A stretch of DNA of 61,547 nt, taken from Gemmatimonadaceae bacterium. Lineage in GTDB: Bacteria > Gemmatimonadota > Gemmatimonadetes > Gemmatimonadales > Gemmatimonadaceae. How positions within the stretch are numbered: position 1 is the stretch's first letter; every line of letters begins with the position of its first letter. The notes beneath the pieces are model-generated. The model worked only from the letters and a program-made list of their open reading frames with translations. It ran no database searches and was not told the DNA's origin. Positions 26,648 to 34,207 of this stretch are shown here, one piece after another. The DNA lies in NCBI GenBank assembly GCA_036003045.1, contig DASYSS010000058.1, positions 1-61,547 on the forward strand, read 5' to 3'. The position numbers and the translations under genes are program-made.

Positions 26648-27747
26648 TGACTCGCAAACTCTGGCTGCCCATTCTGGGCTCGTTCCTCGCGCCGCTGGCT
26701 CTTTCGGGCCAGAGTTCGGCGCCTCTGCGAGAGCAACTCAAGTTGCGACCCGTCGCAGTGCGCATGCGTCCGGCTTGTCCTCCCTCGGTGACCCAGGCGT
26801 CGTCGCCGACCGAAGCGCAGCGACGCGACGCGCGTGAGATGGCGCAACGCGCGCGACAGTCCGCGATTCTCGGCGACGCGACCGCGGCGCTCAGCCAGTT
26901 GCGAGGCGCAGCCGGACTCGATCCGACCGACCCGAACCTCGCGTACGAGCTCGCGCGGGCGTACGAAGGCGCCGGCGTTCTCGCAAACGCCGCGACCGAG
27001 TATTGCCGGTTCTTGTCGCTCGCGCCGAGCGCCGCCGAGGCAGCCGACGTGCGCGCGCACGTGTCGACTCTGGTTCCACCGAAGCAAGACACCGTCGTGA
27101 CGATCGAGGGCACGGCATTCAGGCGCGGCGTGGATGCCTACGCCAAGGGACAGTGGAACGACGCGGAAGTCTTCTTCACGACCGTCGTCCGGATCGACTC
27201 GACGTCGGCCGACGCGTACTACGACCGCGGACTGGTGCGGGCGCTCCAGAATCGTCGCGACGGCGCGGCTGATGACTACGAGCGATATCTCCGCCTCCGC
27301 CCCGAAGCCACGGACCGTACGCTCGTCGTGGCTCGCATCAACGCCCTTCGGTCGCAGCGGCTGTCGGCGTCTCAGGCGTTCGGCCTGGGCGTGATCGTAC
27401 CCGGTGGCGGGCAGTTTTACACGAAGCGACCTGTGCGCGGCTTCCTTTCGCTCGCCGCCGTGGGCGCGGCCGCCGGATTCGCCCTTACCCAGAAGGACAA
27501 TCCCACCACGACGACCAAAACCGCGACCGATCCGTTCGGCAACAAGTACAGCTACTCCGAGACGACGACGCACAAGACACGGCCCTATCTCATCCCCGGC
27601 TTGGGCGTCGCCGGCGGCATCGCGCTCTACAGCGCGATCGAGGCGGCGTCGTATGCGCGTCGGCTTCGGAACGGGGCAACTCTCGCCCTGTCGGTCGCGC
27701 CAGCGGCGAACGGAGTGGGAGTCGTGGGGTCGTTCACGATTCCTTGA
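26647..27747 (+). CDS. TPR protein with C-terminal membrane segments (DUF5683-like)
   Basis: 366 aa. The ATG overlaps the preceding stop by one base. A signal-like N-terminus (LWLPILGSFLAPLALSGQ) is followed by TPR-type helices (about 55-240; e.g. DPTDPNLAYELARAYEGAG, STSADAYYDRGLVRALQNR). The C-terminal region has two hydrophobic segments: FGLGVIVPGGGQFY...FLSLAAVGAAAGFAL, typical of the G-x-G-Q-F-Y motif of DUF5683 proteins, and YLIPGLGVAGGIALYSAI. It is likely a periplasmic/inner-membrane scaffold for the Ig lipoproteins of the same operon. No enzymatic residues were recognised. Confidence 0.8.
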   Translation: MTRKLWLPILGSFLAPLALSGQSSAPLREQLKLRPVAVRMRPACPPSVTQASSPTEAQRRDAREMAQRARQSAILGDATAALSQLRGAAGLDPTDPNLAYELARAYEGAGVLANAATEYCRFLSLAPSAAEAADVRAHVSTLVPPKQDTVVTIEGTAFRRGVDAYAKGQWNDAEVFFTTVVRIDSTSADAYYDRGLVRALQNRRDGAADDYERYLRLRPEATDRTLVVARINALRSQRLSASQAFGLGVIVPGGGQFYTKRPVRGFLSLAAVGAAAGFALTQKDNPTTTTKTATDPFGNKYSYSETTTHKTRPYLIPGLGVAGGIALYSAIEAASYARRLRNGATLALSVAPAANGVGVVGSFTIP

Positions 27748-28130
27748 ACCGGGAAGCGAAACTGCCGAGGCCCGAAACCTCCGAGAACCGAAACTGCCAC
27801 GGGCCGAAACGGCCGAAACTCCGAGACGCCGAAACTGCCGAAGGCCGAAACCGCCAAGAGGCGAAGCTGCCGAGAGCCGAAAGGGCCAGAGGAAGCTCGC
27901 CTCTGACCTTCGCGCTCCCTTGCGGAACGGAGTGAGCGGCGAAGGACCTTTCACGATTGTTTGCCAACTCGAACGTGGGCGCGGGCCGAAGCGTTTGGCC
28001 GTTGGCAGTTTCGGCGTTCGGCCATTCTCGGCGTTCGACCGTTCCCGCCGTCTCGGATTTCGGCAGTTTCGGCGTTCGGCAGTTTCGGTCTTCGGCAGTT
28101 CTCGGCGCTCGGCCGTTTCGCCCCTCGTAC
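27744..28130. repeat. Head-to-head CCGAAACTGCCGA / TCGGCAGTTTCGG arrays
   Basis: The first half (27744-27890) is built of ccgaaactgccga-type words. The second half (27985-28130) is built of the complementary word tcggcagtttcgg. The gap thus forms a large imperfect inverted arrangement with a ~95-nt centre. This is the bulk of the 543-base space before the third Ig gene; no convincing gene lies within it. Confidence 0.75.
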
Positions 28131-28290
28131 CTAGTGCCGAGCCCGTCAGCCCGTGACTCCTCGGCGCCTTTCAGCGTCGTAGAAGCGGCGATCTCTAGCC
28201 AGGCTTTTGCAGAGTCTCAACGGCCAACCGCGACACGCCTCGCGGTTGAACCGCGCGTTGTTCGCGCATTTCGTCCCCGCCGCCGGAGAG

Positions 28291-31251
28291 ATGAGAGTCC
28301 TTCGAAGACAGCGCCTGTCCGCCGTTCCCGCGTGGGGGCGGCGCCTGGGAATCTGGGCCGCGACCGTCTTGGTCGCGGCCTGCGTGAGCGTGGCGACCGA
28401 CGTCGCGACGACGCTGAACGTGGGGTCCGTGTCGATCACACCGCCGACGACGACGTTGGCCGTCGGCACGCAGATCCCGCTCCAGGCGCTGGTGAAGGAT
28501 CCGAACGGCAAGACGCTTTCTGGCGCTAGCGTCTTCTGGTCGGTTCAGAATCCGAACGTCGCGACGATTTCCAGCGCCGGCATCGTCACCGGCGTGGCGC
28601 TCGGCTCGACGCAGGTCGCGGCGAGCGTGAACGGAAAATCGGGCGTCGCGACGATCACGGTCGAGAAGACACCCGTGGCGAGTGTCGTCGTCACGCCTCC
28701 GCACATCGAGGCAGCCCCCGGCACCCACGCCGCGCTCTCAGCCGCGACATACGACGCGGGGCAGAATCCTCTCAGCGGGCGGGCCGTCATCTGGAGCACG
28801 AGCAACGCGGGCGTCGCGACAGTAGACGCCAACGGATTGATGACCGCGGTCGCCACCGGAACGGCGACGATCACCGCGACGTGCGAAGGAAAGAACGGCT
28901 CGATGACGGTCACGGTCTCGCAGGCCGCGGTCGCCTCCGTCAACGTCACACCGGGCGCGCTCACCATGTCGGTCGGTCAGACGACGCAGTACCTGGCGAC
29001 TCTTCAGGACGCGGGCGGAAACGTCTTGAACGGACGCACGGTGACGTGGGCCAGCTCGAATACGAGCGTGGCGACGGTGTCGTCGTCAGGCCTAGTGACG
29101 GCCGTCGCTCAAGGCACGAGCACGATCACCGCGACGAGTGAAGGCAAGAACGGCACGGCCGCATTGACGGTGACGAACGTGGCCGTCGGGTCGGTCACGG
29201 TACAGCCGCAAGGGCCGACGATCTTGCAGAGCACGAGCGTGCAGCTGAACGCCGTCGTACGCGACGTGAACGGAAACGTCGTCACGGACCGCGCGGTGAC
29301 GTGGTCGTCGAGCAACTCGAGCCAGGCGATCGTGTCGACCAGTGGGATCGTGACCGGCTTGGCGCCGGGCACGGTGACCATCACCGCGACGAGTGAAGGA
29401 AAATCCGGCACGTCGTCGGTGACGGTGAGAGCGGTACCGGTCGGCAGCGTGACCGTATCGCCGGCGTCCGCGAGCATCCGCACCGGAAAGACGGCGAACT
29501 TCGACGCGACCGTGAAAGACTCGCTCGGCAACGTCGTCACGAACCGGGCGATCACCTGGGCGTCGAGCAACACGTCGATCGCCACGGTGAACGGCGGCGT
29601 GGTAACGGGCGTGGCAGCGGGCACTGCGACGATCACGGCGACCAGCGAAGGCAAGAGCGGAACGGCGACGATCAACGTCACGCCGATTCCCGTCGCGAGC
29701 GTGGTTGTATCGCCGACGACGAAATCGATGTTGGCCACGCAAACGTTCTCGCTCGGCGTGACGGTGACCGATTCGGCCGGAAACATCGTAACCGACCGCG
29801 TCGTGACGTGGGCGTCGAACAACAGTGCCGCGGCGACCGTGTCGGCGTCGGGCGTCGTGACGGCCGTTGCCCCAGGAACGGCGACGATCACCGCCACCAG
29901 CGAAGGCAAGAGCGGCTCGAGCACGATTACGGTGACGCCGGTTCCTGTCGCACTCGTGGTGGTGCAACCGCCGAGGGACAGCATCGGCGTCGGCGTCACG
30001 GTGCAACTCGCGGCGGTCACCGAGGATTCGGCGGGCGGCGTCCTCACCGGGCGCGTGGTGAGTTGGGGCTCGAGCAACCCCGCGGTGGCGACGGTCTCGT
30101 CGTCCGGTCTCGTAACGGGAGTCGCCTTGGGCACGGCGACGATCACGGCGAGCAGCGAAGGCAAGGGCGGCACCTCGACGATCACCGTCTATGTCCCGGT
30201 TGCATCGGTCACGGTCGCGCCTCCGACCGCGACGGCTGTCGTGACGGAGACCAAGCAGTTCACGGCCACGGCCAAGGACGCGCAGGGAAACACGCTCGTC
30301 GGCCGAACCATCACGTGGACCTCGAGCAGTCCCGCGGTCGCGACGGTGAATGGTTCCGGCTTGGCCACAGCCATCGCCGTGGGCACGACGACGATCACCG
30401 CGAAGAGCGAAGGGAAATCGGGCGCGGCGACACTCTCGGTCACCGTGGTGCCGGTCGCCAGCGTGTTGATCACGCCGTTGAGTCCCGACACGGTTTTCCT
30501 CGGCTACACGACGCAGTTGACCGCGGTCACCAAAGACTCCACGGGTGCCGTTCTCACGGGGCGCGTCGTCACGTGGCAGTCGGGCAATCCGGCCGTCGCG
30601 ACGGTGAGCGCCAGCGGTCTCGTGAGCGGACTGACGGCCGGAAATACGACTATTTCGGCGATCAGTGAGGGCAAGGGAGCCACGAACTCCCTCGTGTCGA
30701 TGCGCGCGCCGGTCGGAAACGTGTCGGTCGCTCCGACCACCGACTCGATCACGACCTCCGGTGCGTTGAGCACCCGCACCGTCTCGGCCACGGTGACGGA
30801 CGTGAAGGGAACCGTGGTGACCGACCGTCTCGTGACCTGGACGAGCAACCCCGGCTCCGTCGCGACGGTCGCGCCGAACAGCGGCGCGTCGACCACGGTC
30901 ACGGGAAAGGCGGTCGGCTCGGCGCGCGTCATCGCGACGTCGGAAGCCAAGGCCGACACGTCGAACATCAAGGTGATTCTCGCCGTGACCAGCGTTCAGA
31001 TCACCCCGGGCTCGGCGAACGTGAGTCTCACGACGAATCCGACGGTGCAGCTCACCGCGACGGCGAAGAACGGCGGGACGACCGTCACCGGACGAACGAT
31101 CACCTGGACGTCGAGTGATCCGACCATTGCCACGGTGTCGGCTACCGGACTGGTGACGGGCGTGAAGACCGGCGTCGCGACCATCAGCGCGCGCGTCGTG
31201 TTCGACGGCGTGACCTCGGCGACTCCGGCGACCGTCACCGTGAAGCCTTGA
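28291..31251 (+). CDS. Ig-like (BIG2-type) repeat lipoprotein, 11 repeats
   Basis: 986 aa from the ATG at 28291, which follows GGAGAG; a TTG at 28207 would add 28 residues with no benefit. The lipobox is T-V-L-V-A-A-C. Eleven ~85-aa Ig-like repeats follow. Repeats 1-4 match the first four of both upstream paralogues (for example GQNPLSGR in repeat 2, SMSVGQ-type in repeat 3, VQPQGPTIL in repeat 4). Repeats 9-11 match their last three (D-T-V-F-L-G-Y-T-T-Q-L-T-A-V-T-K-D; T-D-V-K-G-T-V-V-T-D-R; V-F-D-G-V-T-S). The central four are variable. It is separated from the TPR gene by the inverted array, so it may have its own promoter. Confidence 0.87.
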   Translation: MRVLRRQRLSAVPAWGRRLGIWAATVLVAACVSVATDVATTLNVGSVSITPPTTTLAVGTQIPLQALVKDPNGKTLSGASVFWSVQNPNVATISSAGIVTGVALGSTQVAASVNGKSGVATITVEKTPVASVVVTPPHIEAAPGTHAALSAATYDAGQNPLSGRAVIWSTSNAGVATVDANGLMTAVATGTATITATCEGKNGSMTVTVSQAAVASVNVTPGALTMSVGQTTQYLATLQDAGGNVLNGRTVTWASSNTSVATVSSSGLVTAVAQGTSTITATSEGKNGTAALTVTNVAVGSVTVQPQGPTILQSTSVQLNAVVRDVNGNVVTDRAVTWSSSNSSQAIVSTSGIVTGLAPGTVTITATSEGKSGTSSVTVRAVPVGSVTVSPASASIRTGKTANFDATVKDSLGNVVTNRAITWASSNTSIATVNGGVVTGVAAGTATITATSEGKSGTATINVTPIPVASVVVSPTTKSMLATQTFSLGVTVTDSAGNIVTDRVVTWASNNSAAATVSASGVVTAVAPGTATITATSEGKSGSSTITVTPVPVALVVVQPPRDSIGVGVTVQLAAVTEDSAGGVLTGRVVSWGSSNPAVATVSSSGLVTGVALGTATITASSEGKGGTSTITVYVPVASVTVAPPTATAVVTETKQFTATAKDAQGNTLVGRTITWTSSSPAVATVNGSGLATAIAVGTTTITAKSEGKSGAATLSVTVVPVASVLITPLSPDTVFLGYTTQLTAVTKDSTGAVLTGRVVTWQSGNPAVATVSASGLVSGLTAGNTTISAISEGKGATNSLVSMRAPVGNVSVAPTTDSITTSGALSTRTVSATVTDVKGTVVTDRLVTWTSNPGSVATVAPNSGASTTVTGKAVGSARVIATSEAKADTSNIKVILAVTSVQITPGSANVSLTTNPTVQLTATAKNGGTTVTGRTITWTSSDPTIATVSATGLVTGVKTGVATISARVVFDGVTSATPATVTVKP

Positions 31252-31253
31252 GG

Positions 31254-31296
31254 GCGGTGGACGGGTGGACGGGTGGACGGGTGGACGGGTGGACAG
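31254..31296. repeat. GGTGGACG word array
   Basis: Five tandem copies of ggtggacg directly after the third Ig gene. Same family as 1867-1905 and 8741-8786. Confidence 0.75.
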
Positions 31297-31336
31297 GGAA
31301 ATACCAGAAGTGTAATCGCCAAGACCATCCGTACCT

Positions 31337-31396
31337 TTCCGGTCTTCCGGTCTTCCGGTCTTCCGGTCTACCGGTCTACCGGTCCACCGGTCTTCC
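31337..31396. repeat. CCGGTCTTC / CCGGTCTAC word array that enters a gene's 3' end
   Basis: Tandem ccggtcttc units change to ccggtctac and ccggtccac. On the minus strand the word ccggTAGacc provides the stop codon (31368-31370) of the NHL-propeller gene, whose last ~8 residues are repeat-encoded. Confidence 0.8.
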
Positions 31397-32510
31397 GCTT
31401 TCCCTCTGCCGGATGAAGCGTCAGCCTCTGCACGCGCCAATTGAGAAGCTCGGCGACGTACAGCTCGTTCTCTGATGGACAGGCGATCTCGTGGATCCAG
31501 CCGAACTGCTTCAGCCCCTTCCCTGCCTCGCCGAGCACGCCGAGCACCTTGCCGTCGAGTGAGAGTTTGTAGATGCGGCCGGGAACGGCATCGGCGCTGT
31601 AGAGCACCTGGTTGGGACCCGGCGTGATGCAGATCGCCCATGGGGCGCCGGAGACCGCGAGCGGGTTCGAGTTGGGCGACGGCATCCCTCCGAGCATCAC
31701 GTTCGGCGCCTTGTCGAAGGGCACGTCAATCGTGAACTGGCGCTGGAAGTTTCCGTCGGAGTCGAAGACCTGGATGCGGCGGTTCGTGCGGTCGGCGACG
31801 TAGACGTTGCCGCGCTCGTCGCTGGCGATCGAGTGCAGGATATTGAACTGCCCCTGCCCCGAGCCGCGCTCGCCCCACGTTTTCACCCAGCGGCCGTTCT
31901 TGTCGATCTTCACGACGCGCGAATTGTTGTAGCCGTCGGCGACGAAGATGTCGCCGTTCGCGTTCCATGCGACGTCGGTCGGACGGTTGAACGATCCCCA
32001 GCCCGGTCTCGGAATCGTGCCCGGAGCCGTCTCCGCCGGCGCCTCGACGGCTTCGGCGCGACGGCCGAGGACCATCATCACGCGGCCGGCCGGGTTGAAC
32101 TCCATGATCATGTTCGTGCCTTCGTCGGTCGCCCAGAGATTCCCGCTCTTGTCGATGCGGACCGTGTGGGCGAAGGCGAAGCCGTAGAGGTCCTTGCCGA
32201 TCTCGCGAATGAACGCGCCGTCCGGCCCGAACTCGAAGAGTTGCGACGCCGCCTCGCCGTGCAGCGTGCTCCGGCTGCCCGTACGCGAGAACACGTAGAG
32301 GTGCTTTCGCGCGTCGATCGCGACGCCGGCTACCTCGCCGAGGTACATGTTGGGCGGCACCTTGAGAAAATCGACGCTCGCGTCGAACCGGATTTCCGGG
32401 GGGGCAACCGACTCCTGCGCGGATGCGACGGATCGAGTCGTGCAGATGCTGACAACGGCGCTGAGGCCGGCGACGACGATCCGCCGGATGTTGGATGGGG
32501 ATTGTCTCAT
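31368..32510 (-). CDS. NHL-repeat six-bladed beta-propeller protein, secreted
   Basis: 380 aa. A signal peptide (residues ~10-32, cleavage near SVASAQ) precedes an NHL propeller: blades marked by V-A-I-D-A-R-K-H-L-Y-V-F, T-V-R-I-D-K-S-G-N-L-W-A-T-D, D-V-A-W-N-A-N-G-D-I-F-V-A-D-G-Y, S-I-A-S-D-E-R-G-N-V-Y-V-A-D-R-T-N-R-R-I, and a closing E-L-Y-V-A-E-L-L-N-W-R-V-Q. Peptidylglycine lyase-like proteins share this fold, but a catalytic assignment cannot be made. The ATG at 32510 starts the signal peptide; a longer frame to 32546 exists. The C-terminal ~8 residues and the stop come from the flanking tandem array. Confidence 0.83.
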   Translation of the reverse strand: MRQSPSNIRRIVVAGLSAVVSICTTRSVASAQESVAPPEIRFDASVDFLKVPPNMYLGEVAGVAIDARKHLYVFSRTGSRSTLHGEAASQLFEFGPDGAFIREIGKDLYGFAFAHTVRIDKSGNLWATDEGTNMIMEFNPAGRVMMVLGRRAEAVEAPAETAPGTIPRPGWGSFNRPTDVAWNANGDIFVADGYNNSRVVKIDKNGRWVKTWGERGSGQGQFNILHSIASDERGNVYVADRTNRRIQVFDSDGNFQRQFTIDVPFDKAPNVMLGGMPSPNSNPLAVSGAPWAICITPGPNQVLYSADAVPGRIYKLSLDGKVLGVLGEAGKGLKQFGWIHEIACPSENELYVAELLNWRVQRLTLHPAEGKRKTGGPVDR

Positions 32511-32605
32511 GGGGCAATCATGCGGGGCGCCGTCCTGGTGGGTCAAGCCGATGCGTAGTTAGTTGAGACTTGATTCGACCGCCCGCGGGAGGGGAGGCGC
32601 CTCAG

Positions 32606-33259
32606 ATGAAGGTGATCGTGTTCGGCGCGACGGGGATGATTGGCCAGGGAGTGTTGCGCGAGTCTCTGCTCGACGGCGGGGTCGAGCAGGTGCTCACCAT
32701 TGGCCGTGTGCCGACTGGCCGCCAACACAGGAAACTCCGCGATCTCGTCTGGACCAATCTCTACGACTTGTCCGGAATGGAGTCCGAGCTCCACGGATTC
32801 GACGCATGCTTTTTTTGCCTCGGCGTGTCGGCCGTCGGCATGACCGAGGAACAATACACACGCGTCACCTACGATCTCACGATGTCGGTTGCCGCGGCTC
32901 TGTCGCGCATCAACCCGGACATGACCTTCGTCTTCGTCTCGGCGGCCGGTGCCTCGTCGGAGGAGACGGGCGCGATGTGGGCGCGCGTGCGCGGGCGGAC
33001 CGAGAACGCGCTGTTTCGGCTCCCGCTTCGCGCCTACGTCTTTCGACCCGGGCTCATCCGGCCGCTCCACGGCATCAAATCGAGGACGCGCCTCTACAAC
33101 GCCGTGTACGTCACCATGGCGCCGGTCATGCCGCTCCTCGAGCGCTTGTTTCCCGGCCACGTCACGACGACCGAACAGATCGGCCGAGCGATGATGCGGG
33201 TCGCCCGAGACGGCTTCCCGCGAAAAGTCCTTCACACGATCGACATCAACGCGCTGTAG
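32606..33259 (+). CDS. NAD(P)-binding Rossmann protein, HTATIP2/NmrA-like short-chain epimerase family
   Basis: 217 aa, ATG at 32606 with GGAGG 8 nt upstream, an excellent site. The N-terminal M-K-V-I-V-F-G-A-T-G-M-I-G-Q-G dinucleotide fold is clear, followed by C-L-G-V-S (strand 4) and F-V-F-V-S-A-A-G-A-S-S (strand 5). There is then R-T-E-N-A-L-F-R in place of the usual Y-x-x-x-K active pair, as in atypical SDRs. It ends with P-G-L-I-R-P. Either an oxidoreductase of unknown substrate or a redox-sensing regulator. It diverges from the NHL gene and converges on the MgtC gene. Confidence 0.82.
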   Translation: MKVIVFGATGMIGQGVLRESLLDGGVEQVLTIGRVPTGRQHRKLRDLVWTNLYDLSGMESELHGFDACFFCLGVSAVGMTEEQYTRVTYDLTMSVAAALSRINPDMTFVFVSAAGASSEETGAMWARVRGRTENALFRLPLRAYVFRPGLIRPLHGIKSRTRLYNAVYVTMAPVMPLLERLFPGHVTTTEQIGRAMMRVARDGFPRKVLHTIDINAL

Positions 33260-33281
33260 TGCCGCGCCGACGGGACGCCAC

Positions 33282-33803
33282 TCAGACCTCCTCGTGGTCG
33301 CGCCGCGGCTTGGAGCCTTCGCCGCGCGCGGGCTCGGGGCCCCGCCATGCCTCCGGCGTCGGCGGAATCATGTGCTTCGCCTCCATCGCGCTCACGATCC
33401 AGAGGGTGAAGTAGGTGAACAGCGCAAGCACGACCGCGATCTCCGCGTGCCCCAATCCGACGCACGCACCGATGGCCGCGGTAGACCAGATGCTGGCGGC
33501 TGTCGCGGTTCCTCTCACGCGATCGTTCGCCTTGAGGATCGCTCCGCCGCCGATGAAGCCGACTCCCGTCACGAGTCCCTGAATCACGTACATCACCGGA
33601 ACTGAACCCGGCGGAAACTCGGAACTCGCGAGCAGCACGAGGCCGCACGCGCCAAGTGCGACGATCGGGAACGTGCGGAGCCCAGCGCTCATGTCGTGCA
33701 GCTCACGTTCGCGCGCGATCGGCAGCGTCAACGCCAGCGCGAGCGCCATCCGCAGCGTGGCTGCAAGGAGCAGCGAGAAGTCGAAGCTCATTCCGATGTG
33801 CAT
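33282..33803 (-). CDS. MgtC/SapB-family inner-membrane protein
   Basis: 173 aa from the ATG at 33803; the frame continues to 33959 but that extension is arginine-rich, and the ATG at 33791 is a second option. Multi-TM protein with the family signature G-L-V-T-G-V-G-F-I-G-G-G-A-I-L followed by V-R-G-T-A-T-A-A-S-I-W and A-I-G-A-C-V-G-L-G. An N-terminal A-R-E-R-E-L-H-D loop matches the usual R-x-x-x-G-L-R-T segment. In pathogens MgtC modulates F1F0-ATPase and Mg2+ homeostasis; in environmental bacteria the role is less clear. The polar C-terminal tail is rich in charge. Confidence 0.83.
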   Translation of the reverse strand: MHIGMSFDFSLLLAATLRMALALALTLPIARERELHDMSAGLRTFPIVALGACGLVLLASSEFPPGSVPVMYVIQGLVTGVGFIGGGAILKANDRVRGTATAASIWSTAAIGACVGLGHAEIAVVLALFTYFTLWIVSAMEAKHMIPPTPEAWRGPEPARGEGSKPRRDHEEV

Positions 33804-33959
33804 TGGCCAGGAGGCTCGAGTGCGCCCTAACCTGCTGGTCGTTCGACGGAGGTGGAAGGGCCGCGTCGGGAGGGCCCGGCGGCATGACCAGATTCTTACG
33901 GTGGCGGCGCGGCCGGGGCGACTTGTCCCGGGAGCGTCGCGCACTCTATCGTATTTCAC

Positions 33960-34199
33960 ATGACCGGCACTCGCGGAGCCCTACGGCGTCAAATGAGCGG
34001 GCGAAACAAGCTCGGTGCCTGGCTCGCCATCCTGACCTGTCCGTGTCACGTGGTGATGCTCGGCTTCGTGCTCACGGGCACGGCGATCGGAACGTGGCTC
34101 CTGGCCGTTCGGGCCTACGTCATCCTCGTTTTCAGCTTGCTGTTCCTCTTTGGATTGTGGCTCATGATTCGCCCCGATCCGACCTGTCGAATCGACTAA
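33960..34199 (+). CDS. Small membrane protein, MerE-like (C-P-C-H motif)
   Basis: 79 aa with two hydrophobic segments. The first carries L-T-C-P-C-H-V-V-M-L-G-F-V-L-T-G-T-A-I-G, matching the vicinal-cysteine motif of MerE-type mercury uptake proteins. There is no merR, merA, merT or merP in the window, so either the role is different or it is an orphan. It diverges from the MgtC gene (156 bases between starts) and stops 8 bases before the VPS10 gene, so it may be co-transcribed with it. Confidence 0.65.
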   Translation: MTGTRGALRRQMSGRNKLGAWLAILTCPCHVVMLGFVLTGTAIGTWLLAVRAYVILVFSLLFLFGLWLMIRPDPTCRID

Positions 34200-34207
34200 C
34201 CAACCCC

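Noticed and set aside
19760-31251. Regular ~255-bp periodicity that could look like a DNA-level repeat array
   Set aside because: Explained by protein-level Ig repeats in intact reading frames.
29092-31641. 849-aa minus-strand frame across the third Ig gene and its downstream arrays
   Set aside because: Arg/Asp/His-rich translation typical of antisense reading of Ser/Thr/Val-rich repeats.
33960-34199. Mercury-resistance operon
   Set aside because: Only a MerE-like peptide is present; no reductase, regulator or periplasmic carrier.
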